From Planctomycetota bacterium (lineage in GTDB: Bacteria; Planctomycetota; Phycisphaerae; Phycisphaerales; UBA1924): 43,809 nt of DNA. The translations under genes and the position numbers were made by a program. The notes below the pieces were generated by a model. That model was given only the letters and a program-made list of their open reading frames with translations. It made no database searches and was not told the DNA's origin. Positions 8,145 to 15,684 of the stretch are shown here, one piece after another. Location of the stretch: the NCBI GenBank assembly GCA_003696725.1, contig RFGI01000071.1:1-43809 (forward strand), given 5' to 3'. Position 1 is the stretch's first letter; each line of letters begins with the position of its first letter.

Positions 8145-8179
8145 CGGGAAGGATCCGTTGGTGTCCGTGCGCCGGACGG

Positions 8180-8821
8180 TTATCGGCGGCGGCGGACGGC
8201 GCCGAGCCCGAGAAGACCCAGGCCCGCCAAGCCCGCCGCGGTGGGCGTGGGCACGATCACGAAGACGTCGATATCGGAGTCCGTGTCGACATTTGAGTCG
8301 GCGATGCCGTCGTTATTGGCGTCCTGACCGAACTTGAACTGGAGGAACGAGCCGTTGAGAGGCTCGGAGGCGTTCCACGGCGAAACGTCCACGCCCGCAA
8401 ACGTGTTGCTGTTGAACATGCCCTGGAACGTCAGGCCGTCGATGCGGAAGGGCCCGGTCTGACCGGCCGAGAGCGTGACCGACCCCGAGCCGCTGACGAT
8501 GTTGGCGCTGTACACGTTCCCGCCGGTGTCGGTGATGGACAACGAGCCACCGGTGACCGTGCCGGCGCTGAGCGTGATCGAGCCGGTGACAGCCAGGAGC
8601 TGCCCCGCCGCGATGCCCTGGTCGACGCCGTCGATCAAAATGGCGTTGAGCGTCGAGTTGGCGTCCTTCGACAGCGTGATCGTGCCGGTGAATCCGGTGC
8701 TGACCAGGCTGCTCGAGGTCGCAGTCAGGCTGTTCAGGTCGAACTGGAGCACCTGGGCGGCCTGGGCGGCCGACATGACGCTCGCCGCGGCCAACGCCGC
8801 TGTGATCTGGATTCCGCGCAT
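8180..8821 (-). CDS. PEP-CTERM-like sorted protein 6 (VPTP) with Asp-rich calcium-type motif, 213 aa
   Basis: Signal peptide ending near residue 22 (AAQAA), then a domain homologous to the protein at 7176-7841, then QDANNDGIADSNVDTDSD, an Asp-rich stretch shaped like thrombospondin type 3 or EF-hand calcium loops, and finally VPTP, a hydrophobic run and RRRR (residues 190-213). The Asp-rich insert is longer than in the paralogue. Start ATG at 8821 has AAGGA about 8 nt upstream. It has its own terminator (8114-8144), and a TTGACA-type promoter lies upstream (9083-9110). Function is unknown; an extracellular matrix protein binding calcium is a reasonable guess. Confidence 0.82.
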   Translation of the reverse strand: MRGIQITAALAAASVMSAAQAAQVLQFDLNSLTATSSSLVSTGFTGTITLSKDANSTLNAILIDGVDQGIAAGQLLAVTGSITLSAGTVTGGSLSITDTGGNVYSANIVSGSGSVTLSAGQTGPFRIDGLTFQGMFNSNTFAGVDVSPWNASEPLNGSFLQFKFGQDANNDGIADSNVDTDSDIDVFVIVPTPTAAGLAGLGLLGLGAVRRRR

Positions 8822-9159
8822 GGCTGATCCTTCTCCCTCGCCTCCCGCGATCAGCGGTCGGCCCCTTGCCGCTCAGTGATCGCCCGCGATGCGCCTCACG
8901 CCGGCTGAGCGCCCGGCGTGCGGCCTCGTCTCTCCCGCGGACGGCCCGCTCAGCCTACCGACGTGTCCCCGACGGGTCAAGGCCCCGATTCAGGGAAATC
9001 GTTGACTGAACGTCACTTAGCCCTTGACCACCGTCTCCCTCGCTCCGCCGGCCCACCACAAGCCGGCTTTCCACAGGTCGCCACCATAACACGTCCCGGA
9101 CCTCTGTCAACCCTGATCTCATCTTGAAGTAGAGGCGGCGTCGGCGGCGCTGGCGGGAC
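8822..9159. other. Intergenic region with promoter and an 8-bp inverted repeat
   Basis: No gene is seen in these 338 nt. They hold the TTGACA-type minus-strand promoter at 9083-9110 and a perfect inverted repeat CACGCCGG (8897-8904) / CCGGCGTG (8913-8920) lying in the long leader of the minus-strand gene that starts at 8821. The repeat could be an RNA hairpin or a dyad operator. Confidence 0.45.
9083..9110 (-). promoter_or_regulatory. Sigma70-type promoter, TTGACA-N16-TATGGT
   Basis: On minus, a perfect -35 hexamer TTGACA (9110-9105) is followed after 16 nt by TATGGT (9088-9083). It would produce a leader of about 255 nt before the ATG at 8821. The rmlA terminator lies just upstream at 9160-9182, which fits a fresh start of transcription here. 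Confidence 0.5.
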
Positions 9160-9182
9160 AAAAAAAGACCCCCGGAGGGGTC
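9160..9182 (-). terminator. Rho-independent terminator ending the EPS operon
   Basis: Read on minus, GACCCCTCCGGGGGTC (9182-9167) folds on itself and is followed by TTTTTTT (9166-9160). It lies 26 nt past the rmlA stop. This is the first canonical terminator I see downstream on the minus strand after the long gene series that begins at 41416. Confidence 0.85.
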
Positions 9183-9208
9183 GAGCGGGGATCGCGTTGT
9201 CGGCCGGG

Positions 9209-9982
9209 TCAGCCCGGGCCGGCGGCGGGCGCCGGCGCGGGCGGGCCCGGGGTCTCGGCGTGGTTGGCGCCGCCCTCGGCGACAAGGTCGCAAGCCCGGC
9301 GGAGGCTGTCGAACGTGCCGGCGTCGGTCCACCACCCGTCCAGGACGCCGAAGGTCAGGTCGCCGCGGCGGATGTACTCGTTGTTGACGTCGGTGATCTC
9401 AAGCTCGCCCCGGCCCGAGGGCTTGAGCGACCGGCAGATCTCGAAGACGTCGTTGTCGTACATATAGATGCCGACGACGGCGAGGTTGGTGGGCGGGTCC
9501 GCGGGCTTCTCGAGGATCTCGGCGACGCGGTCGCCGTCGAGCCTCGCCACGCCGAAACGCTCCGGGTCGGGGACTTCCTTGAGGAGGATCTTGCCGCCGG
9601 TGGGCTGGCTGAAGAAGTCGGCGACGGGCCGGCGGATGTTCTTCTCGATGATGTTGTCGCCCAGCACGACGACGATCTTGCCGCCGTCGGCGAAGTCCTC
9701 GGCGAGTTTGAGGGCGTCGGCGATCCCGCCCTCGCCCTCCTGATAGGTGTAATGAAGCTCCCGGCAGCCGAGGTGCTTGCCGTTCTTCAGGAGTTTGAGG
9801 AAGTCGCCGGCGTGCTCGCCGCCGGTGACGACCAGGATCTCGTTGATCCCGGCGTTGAGCAGGCACTGGATCGGGTAGTACACCATCGGCCGGTCGTAGA
9901 CCGGCAGCAGGTGCTTGTTGGTGACCAGGGTGAGCGGGCGCAGACGCGTGCCTAGGCCCCCGGCGAGGATGACGCCTTTCAT
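9209..9982 (-). CDS. rfbA: Glucose-1-phosphate thymidylyltransferase (RmlA), short form
   Basis: First step of dTDP-L-rhamnose synthesis: glucose-1-phosphate plus dTTP gives dTDP-glucose. The signature GLGTRLRPLT is at residues 9-18 after MKGVILAG, followed by NKHLLPVYDRPMVYYPI, LGDNI and EITDVNNEYI. At 257 residues it is the short form, lacking the longer C-terminal part of the enterobacterial enzyme. The last 20 residues are a Pro/Ala tail of no clear role. ATG at 9982 is chosen for the MKGVILAGG start and AAGGGGGA upstream; an in-frame ATG at 10033 is less likely. It follows the TPR gene by 94 nt with no terminator between, so it is probably the last gene of the EPS operon, apart from rmlD-rmlB. 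Confidence 0.93.
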   Translation of the reverse strand: MKGVILAGGLGTRLRPLTLVTNKHLLPVYDRPMVYYPIQCLLNAGINEILVVTGGEHAGDFLKLLKNGKHLGCRELHYTYQEGEGGIADALKLAEDFADGGKIVVVLGDNIIEKNIRRPVADFFSQPTGGKILLKEVPDPERFGVARLDGDRVAEILEKPADPPTNLAVVGIYMYDNDVFEICRSLKPSGRGELEITDVNNEYIRRGDLTFGVLDGWWTDAGTFDSLRRACDLVAEGGANHAETPGPPAPAPAAGPG

Positions 9983-10076
9983 GCGATGAGTCCCCCTTGG
10001 TGCGTCGATCGGTGCATTCGGAAGATCGATCAAAGACAGGCCGGACGCCCGCCCCGTCGGCCCAAGCCCTGCCGGT

Positions 10077-13000
10077 TCAGCCCCCGCCGGCGCGTTCGAG
10101 GATGTCGGCGAGGCGCTGGCGCTCCTCGGCGGAGGTGATCCGGCCGCGGTCGCGCAGGGCGCGGAGCCGGTCCAGGGCGTCGCCCGGGGGCTGACCCGCG
10201 GCGAGCCGGGCCTCGGCCAGCCCCAGCAGCACGCCGGGAGCGTCGGGTGTGATCGTGGCGGCGCGGGCGTAGGCGTCGGCGGCCCCGGCCGGGTCGCCGG
10301 CGGCGGCCAGGGCGGCGCCGAGGGTGTCGAGGTAACTCGCCAGTTTCGCGTCGCCCGGGTTGCGGGCTTCGGTGATCGCGACGGCTCGGCGGGCCAGCCG
10401 CACCGCCTCGGTCGCGTCGCCCCCCGTGCGGACCAGGAGGTACGCCAGGTTGTTGAGCGCGCCCGGCTCGTCGGGGGCGCGCTGCAGCACCGCCCGGTAG
10501 GCGCGCTGGGCGTCGGCGTCCCGGCCGAGCACCTCGTACGACGCGGCGAGCATCAGCGATGCGCCGGCGGCGAACTCGTCCGAGCCGGCGGCGCGCTCCA
10601 GCGGCCCCAGAGCGCGCTCCAGGAGCGACCGGTCCCCCAGCGCCGTGCCGAGGTCGTACCAGGCCTTGCCGCGCACGTACCACCCCGCGGCCGAGTCGGG
10701 GGTGTCGGCCTGCCAGCGCTCGATCCACTCCCGGGCCCGCGCCGGCTGGGCGATCAGATCGCTGGCCAGTCCGAGTCTGCGGACCTTCCAGTCGTCGCTC
10801 TGCTGCGCCAGCGGCGCGATCAGGTCCGCGGCCTCATCCGGGCGGCCGGCTTTGACCAACAGTTCCGCCAGCGCCAGTAGCACGTTCGGCTGATCGTCGG
10901 CCTCGGCGAGCACCCGGCTGCGCCAGCCTTCCAGCAGCGACAGGGCCTCGGCCTCTCGATCCAGACGGCGCAGCAGCGCCGACTCGAAGAGCACGGCCGG
11001 GTAGGGGTCGCTCGACAGACGCTCGCGCCACTGCCGGGCCATGGCCAGGGCCTCGTCGAACCGGCCGGCGATGGCGAGGGCCTCGGCGGCGAGCCGCGCC
11101 GCCTCGGCGCTGCCCGCGATCCGGGCGGCCGCCTCCCGGGCCACAGTGGCGGCCTCGTCCGGTCGGCCCTGCTGGCTGAGCGTCACGGCCAGCCGGCGCC
11201 ACGGCGGGAAGAACAGCGGGTGCTGCTCGGTGACCCGACGGAGCTGCTCGACGGCGTAGCCGGCGTCGTCCGGCCGGGCCTCGGCGGCTTCCAAGGCGGC
11301 GGCGTAGTCCTCCAGCGCCCGCCGGTTGGGGTGGTCCTCCTCCATGCGGGCCAGGGCGGCGCGCAGCCCCGCGGCGGTGTCCAGTCCGCCCTCGAGCGTC
11401 AGCTGGTCGCGCATGGTGAGCAGGTCGGCGTCGTTGGGATGGGCCTCGAGGCCCGCGGTGACGGCCTGGAGGGCGCCGGCCCGGTCGCCGGCTTCGGCGC
11501 GCACCCGCGCCAGCGAGAGCCAGGCGTCGGCGCGGCCCGTGCGGCGGGCGATCTCGTCGAGCCGGCGGGCGGCGGCGTCGGCCAAGCCGTGGCGCGCCTC
11601 GAAGTCGGCGATGACCACCGCCCGGTCGTCGGGGGGGACGTCTTCGGGCAGCCGCGCGAGGGCCTCGAGCCCGGCGTCGACGCTGTCGTGCAGCGCGAGG
11701 AAGTCCGCGGCGGCGAGCACCGCCGAGGCCGTCCGGTCCGGCCGGTCGAGGATCGCGAGGAACACGTCGCGGGCTTCGTCCACGGCGCCGGCGCGCTGGG
11801 CGACCTGGGCGACCGTCGCGGCGTCGGTGATCGAGCCCGTCGCCTGCGCGACGGCGCGCGCGTCGGGCAGGGCCTCGGCGGCGGCGCCCTGACGCACCAG
11901 CAGCGCGGCCCGCCGGCGGCGCTGATCCGGCGTCAGACCCTCCAGCGCCATCGCCTCGTTGAGCCTGGCGCGGGCGCGGTCGCGCTCGCCCGCGACCTGG
12001 AGCAACTCGATCGAGCGGGCCAGCAGATCGAACCGCGGCGGCTGGGCGGCCACGGCGCGCTCCATCATCTCCGAGGCGCGCTGGTAGTCGCGCAGGGTCG
12101 CGTACGCCTCGGCCAACAGCGCCAGAGCCGCGGCGTTGGTCGGCTCGCGGCGGATCACGGGCTCGAGCGTCGAGACCACCCCGGCGGCGGCCTCGTCGTC
12201 GCCGTCGAAGGCCAGTCTGGCTCGCGCCTCGAACACCCTCCACAGGCTCGACGCCTCCCCGACCAGCGTGCGCAGGCTCAGGATCGAGGATTCGATCAGG
12301 TCGCGGTTCGACCACGCGGCGCGGGAATCCAGCACGGCGAGGATCGCGCCGGCGTCTGTGGGATGGTCGCGGACAAGCCCGGCCAGGGCCTCGCGGGCGC
12401 CGGGGTCGCCGGTGCGGTCGAGGAAGACGGCGCGGACCCGTTCCACGGCGGCGGCGCGGGCGGGGTCGCCGGCGGCGCGGGACATCGCGTCATCGATGAG
12501 ACGGGCGGCCTCGGCGGTCCGGCCGGCGTCGTGCAGCGCGAGGGCCGAGGCGAGCAGCGTCTCGGGCCCGCCGTCGGCGCCGGCGCGGGAGACGAGTTCG
12601 TCGACGCCGAAGACCTCCGCTCGCCGGCAGGCATGAATGAGGGGCACGAGGTCTTCGGGCGCGGGCAGCCGATCGCCGTCGAGGAGCCGGGCCAGGGCGG
12701 CCCGGGCGCCGGCGCGGTCGCCCGACGCGGCGCGCAGCCGGGCGTCAAGCGCGATCGAGGCGGGGTCGTCCCCGGCCTGATCGACCAGGGCGGCGACGAG
12801 GTCGGCGACCTGCCGCCGGCGGGCCTCGTCGGCGACGCCGGCTTCAATGAGGGCGACGCCCGCGCGGCCGGCGGCCAGCGCCGCGACCAGGGAGCGCGGC
12901 CATTGCCGGAGCGTCTGGACGGCTTCGTCGAACGCATCCTGGATCTGGTCGGCGGCGAGCAGCGCCGAGGCCAGATCCAGCCGGAGGGTGAGCCAGCGGG

Positions 13001-14246
13001 GTTCTCGGAGGGCCAGATCGCGCCACCGGGTCACGGCGGCGCGCCAGTCCCCGGCGCCGCGCTCGGCCTCCCCGAGCAGGAACGCCGCGACGGGGTTGGC
13101 GCGGTCCAGCTCCAGCGCCCGCCTGGCCGACGCCGACGCGGTCACCCAGTCGCCGGCGCGCACCGCGTCGCGCGCGGCGAGGGTCGCGGCCCAGGCCAGG
13201 GCGCGGTCGGTCTGGCGGGACTCGAGTTCGGCACGGGCCGCGGGCCCGGGCTCGGCGCGGTCGCAGACGACGGCCGTCCATCCCAAGGCGTCGTCGTTAA
13301 CGGCCGCCGGATCCGACACCGCGTCGGACAATCGGCGGATCGCGGCGTCGAAGCGGGCGTTCTTCCAGTCGCGGACCGCGGCGACGACGGCGGCGTCGGC
13401 GGCGTCGAGCGTGGCGGCGGACTCGGCGAGGAGCCGGTCGGCGGCGTCGCTCTCGCCCAAGAGGTCCAGCAGCTGGACGACGGCGCCGAGGGTCTGCGCC
13501 GAGTCGACGGGGAGCCCCGCGAGGGCCAGGGCCGCCTGACGCGCCTCGTCGAGCCGGTTGAGCTGCCCCAGGACGCGCACACGGATCAGGGCCAGGCGGG
13601 CGTCGGCGGGGCTCTGGGCGACAGCCTGATCGAGCACCGCGAGCACGTCGGCCTCGGGCGCCCCGGTCTGGAGCATCAGGTCGACGACGGCGCCGACGGC
13701 GTCGGGGTCGCCGGGGTGCGCCCGGCGCATGGCGTGGGCGCGGTCGAGCGCCTCATCGCGCCGGCCCAGGCGGGCCAGCGAGTCGACCTCCACGAGCATG
13801 GCCTCGGTGTCGGCGGGGTCGATGGCGAGAACGGCCCGGGCGGCGTCGAGGCGCTCGGTCAGCCGGCCCAGCTCGCTGGCGAGGGTCATGATCAGGCGCA
13901 GAGGGCGGGGGTCGCCCGGCAGGTCCTCGGCGGCCACGCGGGCGAACGCCAGGGCCGAGAGCAGGTGCCGGCCGTTGACCTCGGGGACCTGCCGGCGGCT
14001 GGTCGCCAGGGCCAGCGCGGCCTCGCCGTCGGTGCGGTCCTTGGCGACCACGAAACTCAGGTGACGGAGGGCCTCGGCGTGGCGGCCCTCGGCGCTGGCG
14101 GCCAGCCCCGCGGCTCGGGCCTCGGCGACGCGGCGGGCGTCGACCCGGGCGCGCACCTGCACCGCGATCAGACCGGCGACGACAAGCATCGCCACGGCGC
14201 CGAGCAGGATCAGGAGCCGCTTGCGTTGTCGGGCGCGTCGGGCCAT
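10077..14246 (-). CDS. Giant TPR-repeat protein with N-terminal membrane anchor, 1,389 aa
   Basis: An uncleaved-looking signal anchor (basic residues 2-10, hydrophobic 11-29) is followed by about 1,350 residues of tandem helix pairs of TPR type. Typical repeat signatures such as ALxLDPxNxxAxxxLGxxxxxxGxxxEA recur throughout; examples are near residues 140-175 and 1220-1340. It probably projects into the periplasm as a protein-interaction scaffold. TPR proteins accompany many polysaccharide exporters (AlgK, BcsC and PelB in other systems) and PEP-CTERM/exosortase loci, but no beta-barrel domain is seen here. The ATG at 14246 is 4 nt after the stop of the sugar transferase gene, so it is in the same transcript. 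The exact function is not shown by the sequence. Confidence 0.85.
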   Translation of the reverse strand: MARRARQRKRLLILLGAVAMLVVAGLIAVQVRARVDARRVAEARAAGLAASAEGRHAEALRHLSFVVAKDRTDGEAALALATSRRQVPEVNGRHLLSALAFARVAAEDLPGDPRPLRLIMTLASELGRLTERLDAARAVLAIDPADTEAMLVEVDSLARLGRRDEALDRAHAMRRAHPGDPDAVGAVVDLMLQTGAPEADVLAVLDQAVAQSPADARLALIRVRVLGQLNRLDEARQAALALAGLPVDSAQTLGAVVQLLDLLGESDAADRLLAESAATLDAADAAVVAAVRDWKNARFDAAIRRLSDAVSDPAAVNDDALGWTAVVCDRAEPGPAARAELESRQTDRALAWAATLAARDAVRAGDWVTASASARRALELDRANPVAAFLLGEAERGAGDWRAAVTRWRDLALREPRWLTLRLDLASALLAADQIQDAFDEAVQTLRQWPRSLVAALAAGRAGVALIEAGVADEARRRQVADLVAALVDQAGDDPASIALDARLRAASGDRAGARAALARLLDGDRLPAPEDLVPLIHACRRAEVFGVDELVSRAGADGGPETLLASALALHDAGRTAEAARLIDDAMSRAAGDPARAAAVERVRAVFLDRTGDPGAREALAGLVRDHPTDAGAILAVLDSRAAWSNRDLIESSILSLRTLVGEASSLWRVFEARARLAFDGDDEAAAGVVSTLEPVIRREPTNAAALALLAEAYATLRDYQRASEMMERAVAAQPPRFDLLARSIELLQVAGERDRARARLNEAMALEGLTPDQRRRRAALLVRQGAAAEALPDARAVAQATGSITDAATVAQVAQRAGAVDEARDVFLAILDRPDRTASAVLAAADFLALHDSVDAGLEALARLPEDVPPDDRAVVIADFEARHGLADAAARRLDEIARRTGRADAWLSLARVRAEAGDRAGALQAVTAGLEAHPNDADLLTMRDQLTLEGGLDTAAGLRAALARMEEDHPNRRALEDYAAALEAAEARPDDAGYAVEQLRRVTEQHPLFFPPWRRLAVTLSQQGRPDEAATVAREAAARIAGSAEAARLAAEALAIAGRFDEALAMARQWRERLSSDPYPAVLFESALLRRLDREAEALSLLEGWRSRVLAEADDQPNVLLALAELLVKAGRPDEAADLIAPLAQQSDDWKVRRLGLASDLIAQPARAREWIERWQADTPDSAAGWYVRGKAWYDLGTALGDRSLLERALGPLERAAGSDEFAAGASLMLAASYEVLGRDADAQRAYRAVLQRAPDEPGALNNLAYLLVRTGGDATEAVRLARRAVAITEARNPGDAKLASYLDTLGAALAAAGDPAGAADAYARAATITPDAPGVLLGLAEARLAAGQPPGDALDRLRALRDRGRITSAEERQRLADILERAGGG

Positions 14247-14250
14247 CGAG

Positions 14251-15684
14251 TCACCTCGCTCCGAAAATCTTGGTCACCGTCTTGAGGATGATCAGCAGGT
14301 CCAGCCGCCAGGAACGGTGCTGGACGTACTGGAGGTCGTACCGGATCCACTCCTGGAAATCGGTCTGAGGCTCGCGGGTTCGCCGGATTTGCCACAGGCC
14401 CGTGACCCCGGGGCGGACGCTCAGCCGCGCCTCGCGCCAGGCGGGGCAGAACTGGTTCTCCTGGTCCGGGCTGGGGCGGGGCCCGACGACGCTCATGTGG
14501 CCCAGCAGGACGTTGATGAACTGCGGGATCTCGTCGAGTTGGGTGGCGCGCAGGAACCGGCCCACGCGGAGCATCCGTGGGTCGTCCTCGATGAAGAACT
14601 GCGGGCCGTCGGCCTGGTTGAGGCGCGCGAGCTGCGCCTTCATGGCCTCGGCGTCGCGGCGCATGGTGCGGAACTTCAGGCAGGGGAACGCCCGCCCGCG
14701 GAGCGTCTGGCGCCGATGCGCGAAGAACACGGGCCAGCCGTCCTCGATCATGATGGCGAGCATGATGACCGGGTACGCGGGGAGCGTGACGGCCAGGACG
14801 GCGAGGCTGAATACAACGTCAAACGCGCGCTTGCCGAAGAGGCGTTTGGCCGTGATGGGCCGGGCCGTCAGCCGCCAGGTCGCGGTCGCCAGGTCCTCCC
14901 ACGCCGGGGGCTCGGGGGCCGGCCGGTGGGCGCGGTCGTGGAGGACGGCGGGGCCGACAACCACCGCGTCGGCGCCGAGCCTGACCCCCGCGCCGACCCA
15001 CACCGGCCCGATGAGCCGGGCGCCCGGCGCGACGCTCGCGCCCGCGTGGACGCGCACGCCCGTGTCGTAGAGGTAGACGTCGTCGATGACGTCCTCGGGC
15101 CGGCGCCAGAGATCGAGGAGGCGCACGGTGGCGCGGCTCAGGTCGTCGGGTCGGCGGGCGTCGGCGCACAACCCGGTGACGGTCAGGGGCGCGACGCCCT
15201 CGCGGCCGCAGGCGCGGTAGAGGGCGCGCCGGCAGGCCCGGCCGCCCGGGTTCTCGGCCCACTGGCGCGCCAGCCGGGCGTCGGCGGTCAGGATGACCTG
15301 CGTCGTGGCGCGGGTCCGGGCGGCGTAATCACGGCTGATGCGGATGAGCCGGCCGTCGGCGTCGGCCTCGACACGCTCGCGGTAGGCGTCGCCGGCGGGC
15401 TCGAGGATCCGCAGGCGCACGGCCCGGGGCTTGAGCCAGGCCATCCGCCGGGCGACGGGCGTCAGGTCGAACAGGGCCCACTGGTGCGGGTCCAGCAGCA
15501 GGTACAGGGCGGGCCCCGGGGCGTCGACGGTCTCGGCGCCGGCGCCGGCGCGGACCACCTGCACGCGGCGCGACACCCAGAACCGGTCGTGCAGGCCGGC
15601 GGGCCCCAGCCCCCACAGCGCGGCCCGCGGGGCGACACCGGTCCCGGCGTCATCGACGGCGCCGATGGAGCCCAGCGCGGTCAC
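14251..15684 (-). CDS. Polyisoprenyl-phosphate sugar-1-phosphate transferase with N-terminal hexapeptide-type domain, 477 aa
   Basis: Likely starts the EPS repeat unit by moving a sugar-1-phosphate to undecaprenyl phosphate at the inner face of the membrane. The C-terminal 193 residues (285-477) are the bacterial sugar transferase domain: KRAFDVV, one membrane-dipping hydrophobic segment, KFRTM (337-341), QLDEIPQFINVLLGHMSVVG (383-402), then GPRP and RPGVTGLWQ. The first 284 residues are not the usual multi-pass or Rossmann extension. They contain DTGVRVHAGASVAPGARLIG and GAGVRLGADAVVVG (about 225-262), short imperfect hexapeptide turns like a left-handed beta helix. GTG start at 15684 lies in a GTGA overlap with the kinase gene. 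The stop is 4 nt before the TPR gene. Confidence 0.85.
   Translation of the reverse strand: MTALGSIGAVDDAGTGVAPRAALWGLGPAGLHDRFWVSRRVQVVRAGAGAETVDAPGPALYLLLDPHQWALFDLTPVARRMAWLKPRAVRLRILEPAGDAYRERVEADADGRLIRISRDYAARTRATTQVILTADARLARQWAENPGGRACRRALYRACGREGVAPLTVTGLCADARRPDDLSRATVRLLDLWRRPEDVIDDVYLYDTGVRVHAGASVAPGARLIGPVWVGAGVRLGADAVVVGPAVLHDRAHRPAPEPPAWEDLATATWRLTARPITAKRLFGKRAFDVVFSLAVLAVTLPAYPVIMLAIMIEDGWPVFFAHRRQTLRGRAFPCLKFRTMRRDAEAMKAQLARLNQADGPQFFIEDDPRMLRVGRFLRATQLDEIPQFINVLLGHMSVVGPRPSPDQENQFCPAWREARLSVRPGVTGLWQIRRTREPQTDFQEWIRYDLQYVQHRSWRLDLLIILKTVTKIFGAR

Noticed and set aside
8822-9159. Possible riboswitch (for example cyclic-di-GMP type) in the long leader
   Set aside because: No conserved riboswitch core is recognised; only a simple inverted repeat is visible.
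11220-14285. A 1,021-codon open reading frame on plus, antisense to the TPR gene
   Set aside because: It arises from the strong GC bias of the third codon position in the TPR gene. It has no ribosome binding site or recognisable domain.
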